Assembly: GCF_020532805.1 (NCBI RefSeq)
Contig: NZ_MQTQ01000013.1
Span: forward strand, 9,849 to 73,848
Reading direction: 5' to 3'
DNA from: Arthrobacter sp. SO5
Lineage (GTDB): Bacteria > Actinomycetota > Actinomycetes > Actinomycetales > Micrococcaceae
Length of the DNA: 64,000 bases
Both the position numbers and the translations under genes were made by a program. Shown piece after piece: positions 25,519-33,374 of the stretch. Numbering within the stretch: position 1 is the first letter of the stretch; every line of letters begins with the position of its first letter. The notes under the pieces were generated by a model, which saw only the letters and a list, made by a program, of their open reading frames with translations, was not told where the DNA came from and did no database searches.

Positions 25519-26799
25519 TCAGATGACCGGGAAGACCGTCATGCCGCCGAGATGCCTTTGCAGTGCCTTGGGGATGTTCACGGAGCCGTCCGGGTTCTGG
25601 TGGTGTTCCAGGATGGCGACGATCCACCGCGTGGTTGCGAGGGTGCCGTTAAGCGTCGCCACGGCGCGGGTGCCCTTGGGTGCACCGTCCTCGCCGAGCG
25701 CGCGTTCGCGGATGTTGAGCCGGCGGGCCTGGAAGGTGGTGCAGTTGGAGGTTGAGGTCAGCTCGCGGTAGGCGCCCTGGGTGGGGACCCAGGCCTCGCA
25801 GTCGAACTTGCGGGCCGCGGAGTTGCCCAGATCACCTGCAGCCGTGTCGATCACACGGTAGGGCAGCTCGCACTTGGCCAGCATTTCCTCTTCCCAGGCC
25901 AGCAAGCGCGCGTGCTCGGCGTCGGCCTCTTCAACCGTGGTGTAGACGAACATCTCCACCTTGTTGAACTGGTGCACGCGGATGATGCCGCGGGTGTCCT
26001 TGCCGTGCGAGCCGGCCTCGCGGCGGTAGCAGGAGCTCTGTCCGGCATAGCGGACCGGGCCGGCGGAGAGGTCCAGGATCTCGTCCGAGTGGTACCCGGC
26101 CAGGGGCACTTCCGAGGTGCCCACGAGGTAAAGGTCGTCTTCGGCGAGGCGGTAGATCTCGGCGTCGTGCTTGACGTCGAACCCGGTGCCCTGCATGATC
26201 TCCGGGCGCACGAGGGTGGGCGTGATCATGGGCACGAAGCCAGCATCGATAGCCTGCTCCATGGCCATCTGCAGCAGGGCCATTTCCAGCCGTGCCCCCA
26301 CGCCGCGCAGGAAGTAGAAGCGTGACCCGGAGACCTTGGCGCCGCGTTCCATGTCGATGGCGCCGATCAGCTCGCCGATCTCCAGGTGGTCCCTGGGCTC
26401 AAAGTCGGTGAATTCGCGCGGCGTGCCGACGGTCTTGACCACAATGTAATCGTCCTCGCCGCCTTCCGGGACGCCGTCCCCGATCAGGTTGGGGATTCCG
26501 CGGAGCAGTTCCTCGTGCGCGGCCTGGACGACGTCGGCCTCGGCGGAGGCGGCCTTGACCTCGGCGGCGAGGGCCTTGACCTCTGCCAGCAGGGCCTGCT
26601 TCTCCTCACCCTTGGCCTGCGCGACCTTTTTGCCGAAGGCGTTCTGCTCGGCCCTGAGGTTCTCGAAGCGGATCAGGGCTGCGCGGCGGGCTGCGTCTGC
26701 GGCGATGATCGCGTCCACCACGGATTCGTCTGCGCCGCGGGCGCGCTGGCTTGCACGGAACTTGTCCGGATTTTCGCTGAGGTCTTTTACGTCGATCAC
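25519..26799 (-). CDS. serS: Seryl-tRNA synthetase
   Basis: SerS attaches serine to tRNA-Ser and tRNA-Sec. The 426-residue protein has the N-terminal antiparallel coiled-coil arm (about 25-105, rich in Ala/Glu/Lys) that grips the long variable arm of tRNA-Ser. A class II core follows, with [18 protein letters not shown], motif 2 [22 protein letters not shown] shown here as [15 protein letters not shown], and motif 3 with [15 protein letters not shown]. The start is GTG at 26799. A perfect 16-base palindrome lies 22 bases upstream, in the likely promoter. It is divergent from the lipid kinase gene. Confidence 0.96.
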   Translation of the reverse strand: MIDVKDLSENPDKFRASQRARGADESVVDAIIAADAARRAALIRFENLRAEQNAFGKKVAQAKGEEKQALLAEVKALAAEVKAASAEADVVQAAHEELLRGIPNLIGDGVPEGGEDDYIVVKTVGTPREFTDFEPRDHLEIGELIGAIDMERGAKVSGSRFYFLRGVGARLEMALLQMAMEQAIDAGFVPMITPTLVRPEIMQGTGFDVKHDAEIYRLAEDDLYLVGTSEVPLAGYHSDEILDLSAGPVRYAGQSSCYRREAGSHGKDTRGIIRVHQFNKVEMFVYTTVEEADAEHARLLAWEEEMLAKCELPYRVIDTAAGDLGNSAARKFDCEAWVPTQGAYRELTSTSNCTTFQARRLNIRERALGEDGAPKGTRAVATLNGTLATTRWIVAILEHHQNPDGSVNIPKALQRHLGGMTVFPVI

Positions 26800-26807
26800 C
26801 CGCTAAG

Positions 26808-26838
26808 ACTATCCAATCCGGTGCCCACCGGTGGGCAA
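26808..26838 (-). promoter_or_regulatory. Possible serS promoter containing a perfect 16-base palindrome
   Basis: TGCCCACCGGTGGGCA (26822-26837) is a perfect palindrome flanked on both sides by ATCCGG-type sequence. On the minus strand TTGCCC (26833-26838), a 19-base spacer and GATAGT (26808-26813) could form the serS promoter, which puts the palindrome across the -35 and spacer. A repressor site is one explanation. It also lies in the divergent region of the lipid kinase gene. Confidence 0.4.
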
Positions 26839-26877
26839 TCCGGCCGCCGTGCCGGTGCGGGATAGGGTTGGAGCAGA

Positions 26878-27942
26878 ATGCGTGACTGGCTGCTGTACCT
26901 CGTCATCGCTGGAGTCCTGGTGTTTGCCGTCTCCAGTTGGTGGGGAGTGCGCCGGTTGAGGGCCAGGCACACCCGGAGCGCCGTCTGGGAGGAAACCCAC
27001 AGCCCGGGCCTGGGCCAGCAGAAGGTCGCCGTCGTCATGAACCCGATCAAGGCCAAGTCCGACGAGGCACGCGCCCTGATCGAGCAAGCGTGCGCCGCGG
27101 CCGGCTGGGCGCCGCCGCGCTTCTTCGACACCACCGCCGAAGACCCCGGATCCTCGCAGGCCCGTGCAGCTGTGGAGTACGGGGCCGACGTCGTCCTGGT
27201 GGGCGGCGGTGACGGCACGGTGCGCGTCGTGGCCGAGATTCTCGCCGGCACCGATATCGCCATGGGCCTGATTCCGCTCGGCACCGGCAACCTGCTGGCA
27301 CGCAACGTCCACCTTGAGCTGAACGACCTGAACGACTGCGTGCAGACGGCATTGTTCGGGCACCAGCGCTTCATCGACACAGCCCGCATGCGAGTCGAGA
27401 ATTCCCGGACCGGCACGGCCTCGGAGCACACTTTCCTGGTGATCGCGGGCATGGGAATGGATGCCGAAGTGGTGGGCGACACCAGTGACGGGCTCAAGAA
27501 GGCTGTGGGCTGGCTGGCCTACACCGAGGCGGGGGTCCGGCATCTTCCCGGGCGGCGGAAGAAGGTCTCCATCGCCCTCGACGACCAGCCCGAACAGTCC
27601 CGGAAAATCCGGAGCGTGCTGTTTGCGAACTGCGGCCTGATCCCGGGCGGGATCGACTTTATCCCCCAGGCCATGATCGATGACGGCATGCTCGATGTGG
27701 TGGTGATGAGCCCGCGCAGCGCGATCGGCTGGCTGGCCATGTACTGGAAGATCGTGCTCAAGCACAAGAGAACCCTACCGGTGATGACGTATTACCGTTC
27801 CGGCAGGATTTCCATTCGCTGCGCGGAACCGATGCCCACCCAGGTCGACGGCGATCCGTCCGGCCCGGCTACCCGGGTCACCGTGCAGGTGGCGCCGGGT
27901 TCACTGCTGGTTCGCGTCAAGGAAGGCGCCGCAACGGATTAG
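26878..27942 (+). CDS. Diacylglycerol kinase family lipid kinase (DagK/YegS-like)
   Basis: This 354-residue protein has an N-terminal membrane anchor (LLYLVIAGVLVFAVSSW) and a DAGK catalytic domain with VMNPIKAKSDEA, the nucleotide-binding GGGDGTVRVVAE, and IPLGTGNLLARN. The C-terminal beta-sandwich domain contains QVDGDPSG. Such enzymes phosphorylate diacylglycerol or related lipids at the membrane. The N-terminal anchor is an addition relative to soluble DgkB. GGAG lies shortly before the ATG. The stop overlaps the end of the small convergent gene by 4 bases. Confidence 0.9.
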   Translation: MRDWLLYLVIAGVLVFAVSSWWGVRRLRARHTRSAVWEETHSPGLGQQKVAVVMNPIKAKSDEARALIEQACAAAGWAPPRFFDTTAEDPGSSQARAAVEYGADVVLVGGGDGTVRVVAEILAGTDIAMGLIPLGTGNLLARNVHLELNDLNDCVQTALFGHQRFIDTARMRVENSRTGTASEHTFLVIAGMGMDAEVVGDTSDGLKKAVGWLAYTEAGVRHLPGRRKKVSIALDDQPEQSRKIRSVLFANCGLIPGGIDFIPQAMIDDGMLDVVVMSPRSAIGWLAMYWKIVLKHKRTLPVMTYYRSGRISIRCAEPMPTQVDGDPSGPATRVTVQVAPGSLLVRVKEGAATD

Positions 27943-28175
27943 GCGCTGGCTGCCTTCTCCGCGGCTTCCTTGTCCGCGTCTGCGGTTTTCTTCGCTTCAG
28001 CGGCCGCCCTGGCGGCGCGCGCTTCGGACTGCTCGCGGATCATCGCCTGCTCCTCTTCGAAGCGCAGGCGGTCCGCGCGGTCGGCGTCGTCGCCGTCCCA
28101 GTCCTGGTTGTCAGCGGTCGGCTTGGGATTGACAATCATTCCCTGTCCGTCATTTTCGAGGCTGGAACCTGACAT
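27939..28175 (-). CDS. Small charged Ala/Glu-rich protein of unknown function
   Basis: This is a 78-residue hydrophilic protein. The N-terminal 30 residues are polar and acidic (DWDGDDADRADR), followed by a long Ala/Glu/Arg/Lys-rich stretch likely to be one helix or coiled coil. There is no Cys, no membrane segment and no recognised family. A good AT-richer leader with GGGAGCAGGCC precedes the ATG. It lies 95 bases downstream of pheA on the same strand, and its stop codon overlaps that of the lipid kinase gene. Confidence 0.6.
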   Translation of the reverse strand: MSGSSLENDGQGMIVNPKPTADNQDWDGDDADRADRLRFEEEQAMIREQSEARAARAAAEAKKTADADKEAAEKAASA

Positions 28176-28269
28176 GGCCTGCTCCCTCCGGTAGAGGACT
28201 TCCCCAATATGGATCAGGCAAGCATACGCATAGTTTCAGAGGGGCGGAAGTGCCTGCTGTGGCATTTGT

Positions 28270-29250
28270 CTACGCTCTCGGCGAAGCCTCCGGCGCATAT
28301 TCCGGCAGCAAAGATGCTCCGGACAGGATGTTTTTCACCCACGCCTGTGCGGCCCGGAACGCCTGGTCGGAGGTGTGGGGTGCCACAACTGCCCGCTGGC
28401 CGTCGGCGCGGCTGTAGGACCCCAGGAATCGCGTGGCAGGGCTGATCCGGTGCAGTCCGGCCAGCGCGTCCGCCACACGGGCGTCGGCCACGTGGCCGTC
28501 GGCGTCGATACTGAAGAAATAGTGGCCCAGGTACTGGCCCGTGGGCCTGGACTCGATCCGGCTCAAGTTCACGCCGCGGGTGGCGAACTGGTCGAGGATC
28601 TCCATCAGTGCACCCGGCCGGTCCTCCGGGAGGGGTACCACCACGGTGGTCTTGTCCGCGCCGGTGGGCCCGGGCAGTTCGCCGGGCCGGCCGACCAGGA
28701 CGAAGCGCGTCACGGCACCCGGGTTGTCCCCGATGTTCTCCGCCAGCACCGACAGACCCGGCTGCTCGGCGGCGACGATCGGGGCGCAGATCGCCGCGTC
28801 GTAGTGTGCGCCGTCCTCGAGAAGTCCCATGGCGGCCGCCGCTGTTGAGGAGCCCGGGATGTATTCCGCGTGGGGAATATTAGTCTCGACCCAGAGCCTG
28901 CACTGGGCCCAGGCATGGCCGTGGGTGGACACCCTACGGATGTCCTCGATCCGGACGCCGGGCCGCGCCACGAGGACGAAGCTGATCGGGACGAGGGCTT
29001 CGCGGAGGATCCGCAGCTCCTTGCCGGTGGCGATCGCGTCCAGCGTCGCCGTGACGCCGCCCTCCACGGAGTTCTCGATCGGCACCATGGCAGCGTCCGC
29101 AGAGCCGTCCCGGACCTTATCAAGCGCCGTGTTAACGTTCGAGGCCGGGATGCGGATGGCGTCCACGGCCCCCGGAACCTGCATCAGGGCGGCCTCCGTG
29201 AACGTGCCGGCGGGTCCGAGGAACGTGTAGGTGGGAGGGGAAGCGGGCAT
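28270..29250 (-). CDS. pheA: Prephenate dehydratase
   Basis: PheA converts prephenate to phenylpyruvate for phenylalanine synthesis. The 326-residue protein is the monofunctional type. The catalytic periplasmic-binding-like domain starts TYTFLGPAGTFTEAAL and contains the dehydratase TRF motif in AVTRFVLVG. A C-terminal ACT domain with LSRIESRPTG, the phenylalanine-binding ESRP motif, implies feedback inhibition. The tail beyond the ACT domain (SYSRADGQRAVV...) is genus-typical. A rhodanese gene follows upstream on the same strand 18 bases away. Confidence 0.95.
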   Translation of the reverse strand: MPASPPTYTFLGPAGTFTEAALMQVPGAVDAIRIPASNVNTALDKVRDGSADAAMVPIENSVEGGVTATLDAIATGKELRILREALVPISFVLVARPGVRIEDIRRVSTHGHAWAQCRLWVETNIPHAEYIPGSSTAAAAMGLLEDGAHYDAAICAPIVAAEQPGLSVLAENIGDNPGAVTRFVLVGRPGELPGPTGADKTTVVVPLPEDRPGALMEILDQFATRGVNLSRIESRPTGQYLGHYFFSIDADGHVADARVADALAGLHRISPATRFLGSYSRADGQRAVVAPHTSDQAFRAAQAWVKNILSGASLLPEYAPEASPRA

Positions 29251-29268
29251 CGGCGCTACTTTCTTTGA

Positions 29269-29595
29269 TTACAGGATGACGGGTTTGAGGCCGTTGTCGG
29301 ACACCAGCGGCCTGCCGGTTTCAATCCACTGGTCCATGCCGCCGGCCACGTTCAGGGCCGAGTACCCCAGCCCCACTAGCCACTGCGCGGCGCGGAACGA
29401 CCGGCCTCCTGTGCGGCAGATGACATAGAGGTCCTCGTCGGGATCCAATTCGTCGATCCTGCCCGGCAGCTGGTCGAGCGGAATGTGCAAGGCACCCTCG
29501 GAGTGGCCCGCGGTCCATTCATAGTCTTCGCGGACATCCAGGATCCTGGCACCCTCGGGGATCTCGGACACTGTGACGGTGTCGAAGTCGCTCAT
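29269..29595 (-). CDS. Single-domain rhodanese-like protein
   Basis: This 108-residue single rhodanese domain has the active-site loop CRTGGRS, whose Cys would carry a persulfide, preceded by ILDVREDYEWTAGH and followed by LNVAGGMDQWI. The start ATG 29595 has AAAGGAC upstream. A longer frame to 29976 is not supported. Rhodaneses transfer sulfane sulfur, and the acceptor is unknown. Its stop lies 18 bases before the pheA start, so the two genes may be co-transcribed. Confidence 0.88.
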   Translation of the reverse strand: MSDFDTVTVSEIPEGARILDVREDYEWTAGHSEGALHIPLDQLPGRIDELDPDEDLYVICRTGGRSFRAAQWLVGLGYSALNVAGGMDQWIETGRPLVSDNGLKPVIL

Positions 29596-29706
29596 GGTCG
29601 TCCTTTCCGCAAAATGCATGGTCTGTCTCCAGCGTATCGCCAGCCGCCTGCGCCGCGCCCCTGCGGGCAGCACGTTACGCTTCTGGAATGGCGCACAGGA
29701 GACACC

Positions 29707-30561
29707 ATGACAGCTGATCAGCCCACCATTCTGGCGACGTCCGGCGGTTACCGGGCCGGGAGCCGCAGCAGGCTGGAGTTCGACCGCCTGGTCCACCACG
29801 CCGTCGAGCTCTCCGGGGTGGGCGGACGCGCCCCGCGGATCACGCACATCGGCACTGCCTCGGGAGACCAGCGCTCGTTCAACGCCGAACTCGACGAGGC
29901 CGCCCGGATCGCGGGCTTTGACTTCAGCCACCTCAACCTCTTCACCATGCCCAACCATCCGGACCCCGAGTCGCACCTGCTGGAACAGGACGTCGTCTGG
30001 GTCAACGGCGGTTCGGTGGTGAACCTACTCGCGGTGTGGCGGGCGCACGGACTGGACAGCATCCTGCGGCGTGTGTGGCAGCAGGGCGTGGTCCTGGCCG
30101 GCGTCTCGGCGGGATCGATCTGCTGGTTCCAGGGCGGCACCACCGACTCGTTCGGCCCCGAGCTGGCCGCAGTGACCAACGGCCTGGCGCTGCTTCCCTA
30201 CGCCAACGGCGTGCACTACGACTCCGAGGCACGCCGCCGCCCCCTGGTGCACCGCCTTGTGGCCGAGGGAACCCTCGGCGAGACCCATTGCACGGACGAC
30301 GGCGTGGGACTGGTCTATCAGGGGACCGAACTTGTCGAGGCCGTGAGCGAGACCAGGGGCAAGGGCGCGTACATTGTGCGGCGGCTCGCGGGCGCCACGG
30401 GGGACATGTCCAGCGCCCTGCCGCGGACATGCCCTCCCCCGGGTGCGGGGACCGGGCATAGTGCCACCATGTCCACCCGGGAGGCCGGGGAATGGGCATG
30501 TCCCCCGGGCGGGGAGGCCGCCGCGGCCGAGGAACGGCTGGAGCCGCGCTTCCTTGGCTGA
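29707..30561 (+). CDS. Peptidase E-like protein (S51 / class I GATase-like fold) with an in-frame palindromic insert
   Basis: This 284-residue protein resembles peptidase E. It has ILATSGGYRAGSRSRLEF, HIGTASGDQ, the strand VVWVNGGSVVNLLA, and a nucleophile elbow GVSAGSICWF with the catalytic Ser, then a C-terminal His region GVHYDSEARRRP. ATG 29707 follows GGAGACACC. Homologues normally run from about GAYIVRR straight to a short LEPRFLG-like tail. Here about 40 residues rich in Pro, Gly, Cys and Thr lie between them, encoded by a 110-base palindromic element (30398-30507). The stop overlaps the amidase start. Confidence 0.85.
   Translation: MTADQPTILATSGGYRAGSRSRLEFDRLVHHAVELSGVGGRAPRITHIGTASGDQRSFNAELDEAARIAGFDFSHLNLFTMPNHPDPESHLLEQDVVWVNGGSVVNLLAVWRAHGLDSILRRVWQQGVVLAGVSAGSICWFQGGTTDSFGPELAAVTNGLALLPYANGVHYDSEARRRPLVHRLVAEGTLGETHCTDDGVGLVYQGTELVEAVSETRGKGAYIVRRLAGATGDMSSALPRTCPPPGAGTGHSATMSTREAGEWACPPGGEAAAAEERLEPRFLG
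30398..30507. repeat. Palindromic element inserted inside the peptidase-E-like gene
   Basis: The ends 30398-30411 (CGGGGGACATGTCC) and 30494-30507 (GGGCATGTCCCCCG) are inverted repeats with one mismatch. A second left arm at 30425-30442 (GGACATGCCC...) can pair with 30485-30503 instead. The element therefore has two alternative foldings that share the right arm. It keeps the host frame open and adds about 40 residues near the C terminus. Confidence 0.7.
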
Positions 30562-31996
30562 CATCCATGAACTTTCGGCCGTGGAGCTGCGCGATGCCCT
30601 GCGCTCCGGCGACCTCTCGGCACGGCAGGCCGCCCGCCACTTCCTGGACCGCATCACGGCCCAAAACCCGCAGCTGGGCGCCTTCATCACGGTCACAGCC
30701 GAACAGGGCATGCTTGATGCGGCAGCGGCGGATGAGCTCTTTAGCCGTTCCCGCCGGGACGGGGCGGGGCTGCCAGCGCTGCACGGGGTGCCCGTAGCAT
30801 TCAAGGACCTGACGGACGTCGCCGGCGTCATCACCACTCATGGCAGCGCAGCCCTCGAGCACAAGCCCGCGCTGCTCGACGGCGCCCCGGCCGCCGCGCT
30901 CAGGGCCGCCGGCATGATCTCGCTGGGCAAGACGCAGGTTCCGGAGTTCGGACTCACGGCGTACAGCGAGAACCGGATCGCGCCGCCGTCGCGCAACCCC
31001 TATGCCCTCAGCCGCAGCTCGGGAGGCTCCTCCGGGGGCAGCGCAGCCGCCGTTGCCGCCGGGCTGGTGCCGTTCGCGCCCGGATCCGACGGCGGCGGTT
31101 CCGTCCGCATTCCGGCCGCCGCCTGCGGGCTCGTCGGCCTCAAGCCGGGCCGGGGGCTGGTTCCCGCGGGGGAAAGCACCGGCGATCCCGCCGGACTCGT
31201 TGTCACCGGGCCGCTGGCTCGCTCCGCCGCGGACGCGGCACTGATGCTGGACGCGCTGGTGCCTGCTCCTCCGCCGGGGAGTACGGGCGAATCCGCGCCC
31301 GGCTACCTCGAACGTACCGGCCGGGAACCCGGCAGGCTGCGCATCGGGGTGAGCCTGGACAGCCCGTGGCAGATGATCTTCCCTTTCGCACCGGACCGCG
31401 AGGCCGTTGAGGCCCTCGACGCGGGCATCCGGCTGCTGGAGGCGGCCGGGCATGAAACCGGCGAAGCCGCGATCCGCTACGACAACCGCTACCCGGACGC
31501 TTTCACGACGGCCTGGACGGCCGCCGTCGGCAGCGCCCGGATCGTTCCGCAGCGCGAGGCGCTCCTGACCCCGCTGACCCGGACCTTCCGGCGCCGCGCC
31601 CAGCAGCGCAGCCCGGCCAGACTCAACGAGTCTCTCCGCTTCCTGCGTCAGTTCCAGCAGGACACGATCCTCCAGTACGGCGGCTGGGACCTCATGCTGA
31701 TGCCGGCACTGGCGCAGACCCCCCGTCCCGTCGGCTGGTTCACGGGGGCGGCCCACGGCGACGACTATTGGCCGGCGGCCGAGTGGGCCGGAGACGCCGA
31801 CGGCGACTATCGCAAGCAATGCGAGTACGCGCCGTGGTCCTCGATGGTGAATGTGTGCGGACTGCCGGCCATCACCATTCCGGTGCACTGGACCGGCGGC
31901 GTGAAGGGCTGCGGACTGCCGATGGGCATCCAGCTGATCGGGCCGATGGGATCAGAGGCGCTGCTGCTGCAGGTGGCAGCGCAGCTGGGGTTCTAG
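30554..31996 (+). CDS. Amidase (amidase signature family)
   Basis: This 480-residue amidase has the Ser-cisSer-Lys triad: Lys in the segment PVAFKDLTDVAG, and the Gly/Ser-rich signature RSSGGSSGGSAAAVAAG with the nucleophile in GSDGGGSVRIPAA. The C-terminal half carries the usual variable substrate-binding region. The TTG at 30554 begins LADIHELSAVELRDAL, as in homologues, and overlaps the peptidase-E-like stop by 8 bases. Upstream frame belongs to the palindromic insert and is not coding for this protein. Amidases hydrolyse carboxamides, and the substrate here is unknown. Confidence 0.9.
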   Translation: MADIHELSAVELRDALRSGDLSARQAARHFLDRITAQNPQLGAFITVTAEQGMLDAAAADELFSRSRRDGAGLPALHGVPVAFKDLTDVAGVITTHGSAALEHKPALLDGAPAAALRAAGMISLGKTQVPEFGLTAYSENRIAPPSRNPYALSRSSGGSSGGSAAAVAAGLVPFAPGSDGGGSVRIPAAACGLVGLKPGRGLVPAGESTGDPAGLVVTGPLARSAADAALMLDALVPAPPPGSTGESAPGYLERTGREPGRLRIGVSLDSPWQMIFPFAPDREAVEALDAGIRLLEAAGHETGEAAIRYDNRYPDAFTTAWTAAVGSARIVPQREALLTPLTRTFRRRAQQRSPARLNESLRFLRQFQQDTILQYGGWDLMLMPALAQTPRPVGWFTGAAHGDDYWPAAEWAGDADGDYRKQCEYAPWSSMVNVCGLPAITIPVHWTGGVKGCGLPMGIQLIGPMGSEALLLQVAAQLGF

Positions 31997-32014
31997 CGAG
32001 GGGGCCGCTGTACG

Positions 32015-32028
32015 GTGGACATGTCCAC
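32015..32028. promoter_or_regulatory. Perfect 14-base palindrome upstream of alcohol dehydrogenase gene
   Basis: GTGGACATGTCCAC is a perfect palindrome 57 bases upstream of the dehydrogenase ATG. Its core GGACATGTCC also occurs at the left end of the palindromic element at 30402-30411. It could be an operator, but no cognate regulator gene lies beside it. Confidence 0.35.
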
Positions 32029-32085
32029 TCTTGAACGGCCGCCCTCCGGAAAGCAGCGGAGCCGGAAATGAGACGAAAGGGATCG

Positions 32086-33207
32086 ATGAAGATCACCGGT
32101 GCAGTACTTGAGGAAATCGGCCGCCCGCGCCCGTTCGCGGACTCCAGGCCCATCACCATCTCCGAGCTGGAGTTGGACGGTCCCGGACCCACCGAAATCC
32201 TCGTCCGGATCGAGGCCGCCGGCATCTGCCACTCGGACCTGAGCGTTGTTGACGGGAACCGCGTACGGCCGGTGCCGATGCTGTTGGGGCACGAGGCCGC
32301 CGGACGGGTGGTCGAGGTCGGCTCCGAGGTCACGGATCTGCGGCCGGGCCAGCGTGTGGTTATGTCCTTCCTGCCGCGCTGCGAGCAGTGCGAAAACTGC
32401 GCCGAGGACGGCCGGCTGCCGTGCAGCACCGGCTCGAAGAGCAACGGCGAGGGAACGCTGCTGCACGGCTCGATGCACCTGAACCGGGACGGCGAGAAGA
32501 TCTACCACCACCTCGGCGTCTCCGGCTTCGCCACCCACGCCGTCGTGGACCGGGCCTCGGCCGTGCCCGTCGGCGATGACATCCCCGCGGATATCGCCGC
32601 TGTCCTGGGCTGCGCCGTGCTCACCGGTGGCGGCGCAGTCCTCAACGCGGCCCGGCCCAGGCCGCAGGACAGCATCATGATTGTGGGGCTCGGCGGCGTC
32701 GGCATGGCGGCGCTGATCACGGCCATCTCGCAGAATGTCTCCCGGATCATCGCCGTGGACACGATGGAGGAAAAGCTCGCGCACGCCGGCCGGCTCGGCG
32801 CCCACGAAACGTACACCCCGCAGCAGGTCGCCGAGCAGGGCATCAAGGCCAGGTACGTGATCGAGTGCGCCGGCAACCCGCGCGCCTTCGAGACCGCGTT
32901 CGCGGCCACCGCCGTCGGCGGCACCACCATCACCGCGGGGCTGCCGCACCCGGACGCCCGCGCCCGGATTTCCCCGCTGACCGTCACCGCGGAGGCCCGG
33001 ACCGTCGTCGGAAGTTACCTCGGCTCGGCGGTGCCCGCGCGGGACATCCCCAAGTACGCCCAGCTCTGGCGTGACGGAAAACTGCCCGTCGAGGAACTGA
33101 TCTCCGCGCGCATCGCGCTGGCGGATATCAACGAGGCCATGGACCAGCTGGCCGACGGGAAAGCGGTCCGCCAGGTCATCATGTTCGACGCCGCCGACAC
33201 GGCGTAG
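32086..33207 (+). CDS. Zinc-dependent alcohol dehydrogenase (class III-like MDR)
   Basis: This 373-residue medium-chain dehydrogenase has the catalytic zinc region GICHSDLSVVDG and GHEAAGRVVEVG. The structural zinc cysteines are CEQCENCAEDGRLPC. The Rossmann motif is IMIVGLGGVGMAAL, followed by an acidic residue (VDTMEEK), which favours NAD. The ATG at 32086 has AAAGGGA 5 bases upstream and is preferred over a Met 18 bases earlier. It resembles the glutathione/mycothiol-type aldehyde and alcohol dehydrogenases, but the exact substrate is unknown. It is preceded by a palindrome at 32015. Confidence 0.9.
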   Translation: MKITGAVLEEIGRPRPFADSRPITISELELDGPGPTEILVRIEAAGICHSDLSVVDGNRVRPVPMLLGHEAAGRVVEVGSEVTDLRPGQRVVMSFLPRCEQCENCAEDGRLPCSTGSKSNGEGTLLHGSMHLNRDGEKIYHHLGVSGFATHAVVDRASAVPVGDDIPADIAAVLGCAVLTGGGAVLNAARPRPQDSIMIVGLGGVGMAALITAISQNVSRIIAVDTMEEKLAHAGRLGAHETYTPQQVAEQGIKARYVIECAGNPRAFETAFAATAVGGTTITAGLPHPDARARISPLTVTAEARTVVGSYLGSAVPARDIPKYAQLWRDGKLPVEELISARIALADINEAMDQLADGKAVRQVIMFDAADTA

Positions 33208-33338
33208 GAGACCCGGCAGGGAACACGCGAAGGGGACACGCGTGGGGGACGGCCCAGACGGCAGGGGCGTTGCCGGCGAAAGCCCGGGATGGAGAGGCAA
33301 AACACGGCCCGGGTTGCTTGCCCCAGACCCGCTCCAAT

Positions 33339-33364
33339 GTGACAATCGCGCGTCATAATGTCAC
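33339..33364 (+). promoter_or_regulatory. Possible promoter/operator of the peptide transporter gene
   Basis: GTGAC (33339-33343) and GTCAC (33360-33364) form an inverted repeat around a 16-base centre that includes a -10-like CATAAT (33354-33359). The transporter ATG follows at 33375 with no ribosome-binding site, so the leader may be very short. No convincing -35 was seen. Confidence 0.3.
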
Positions 33365-33374
33365 CATTAAGTAA

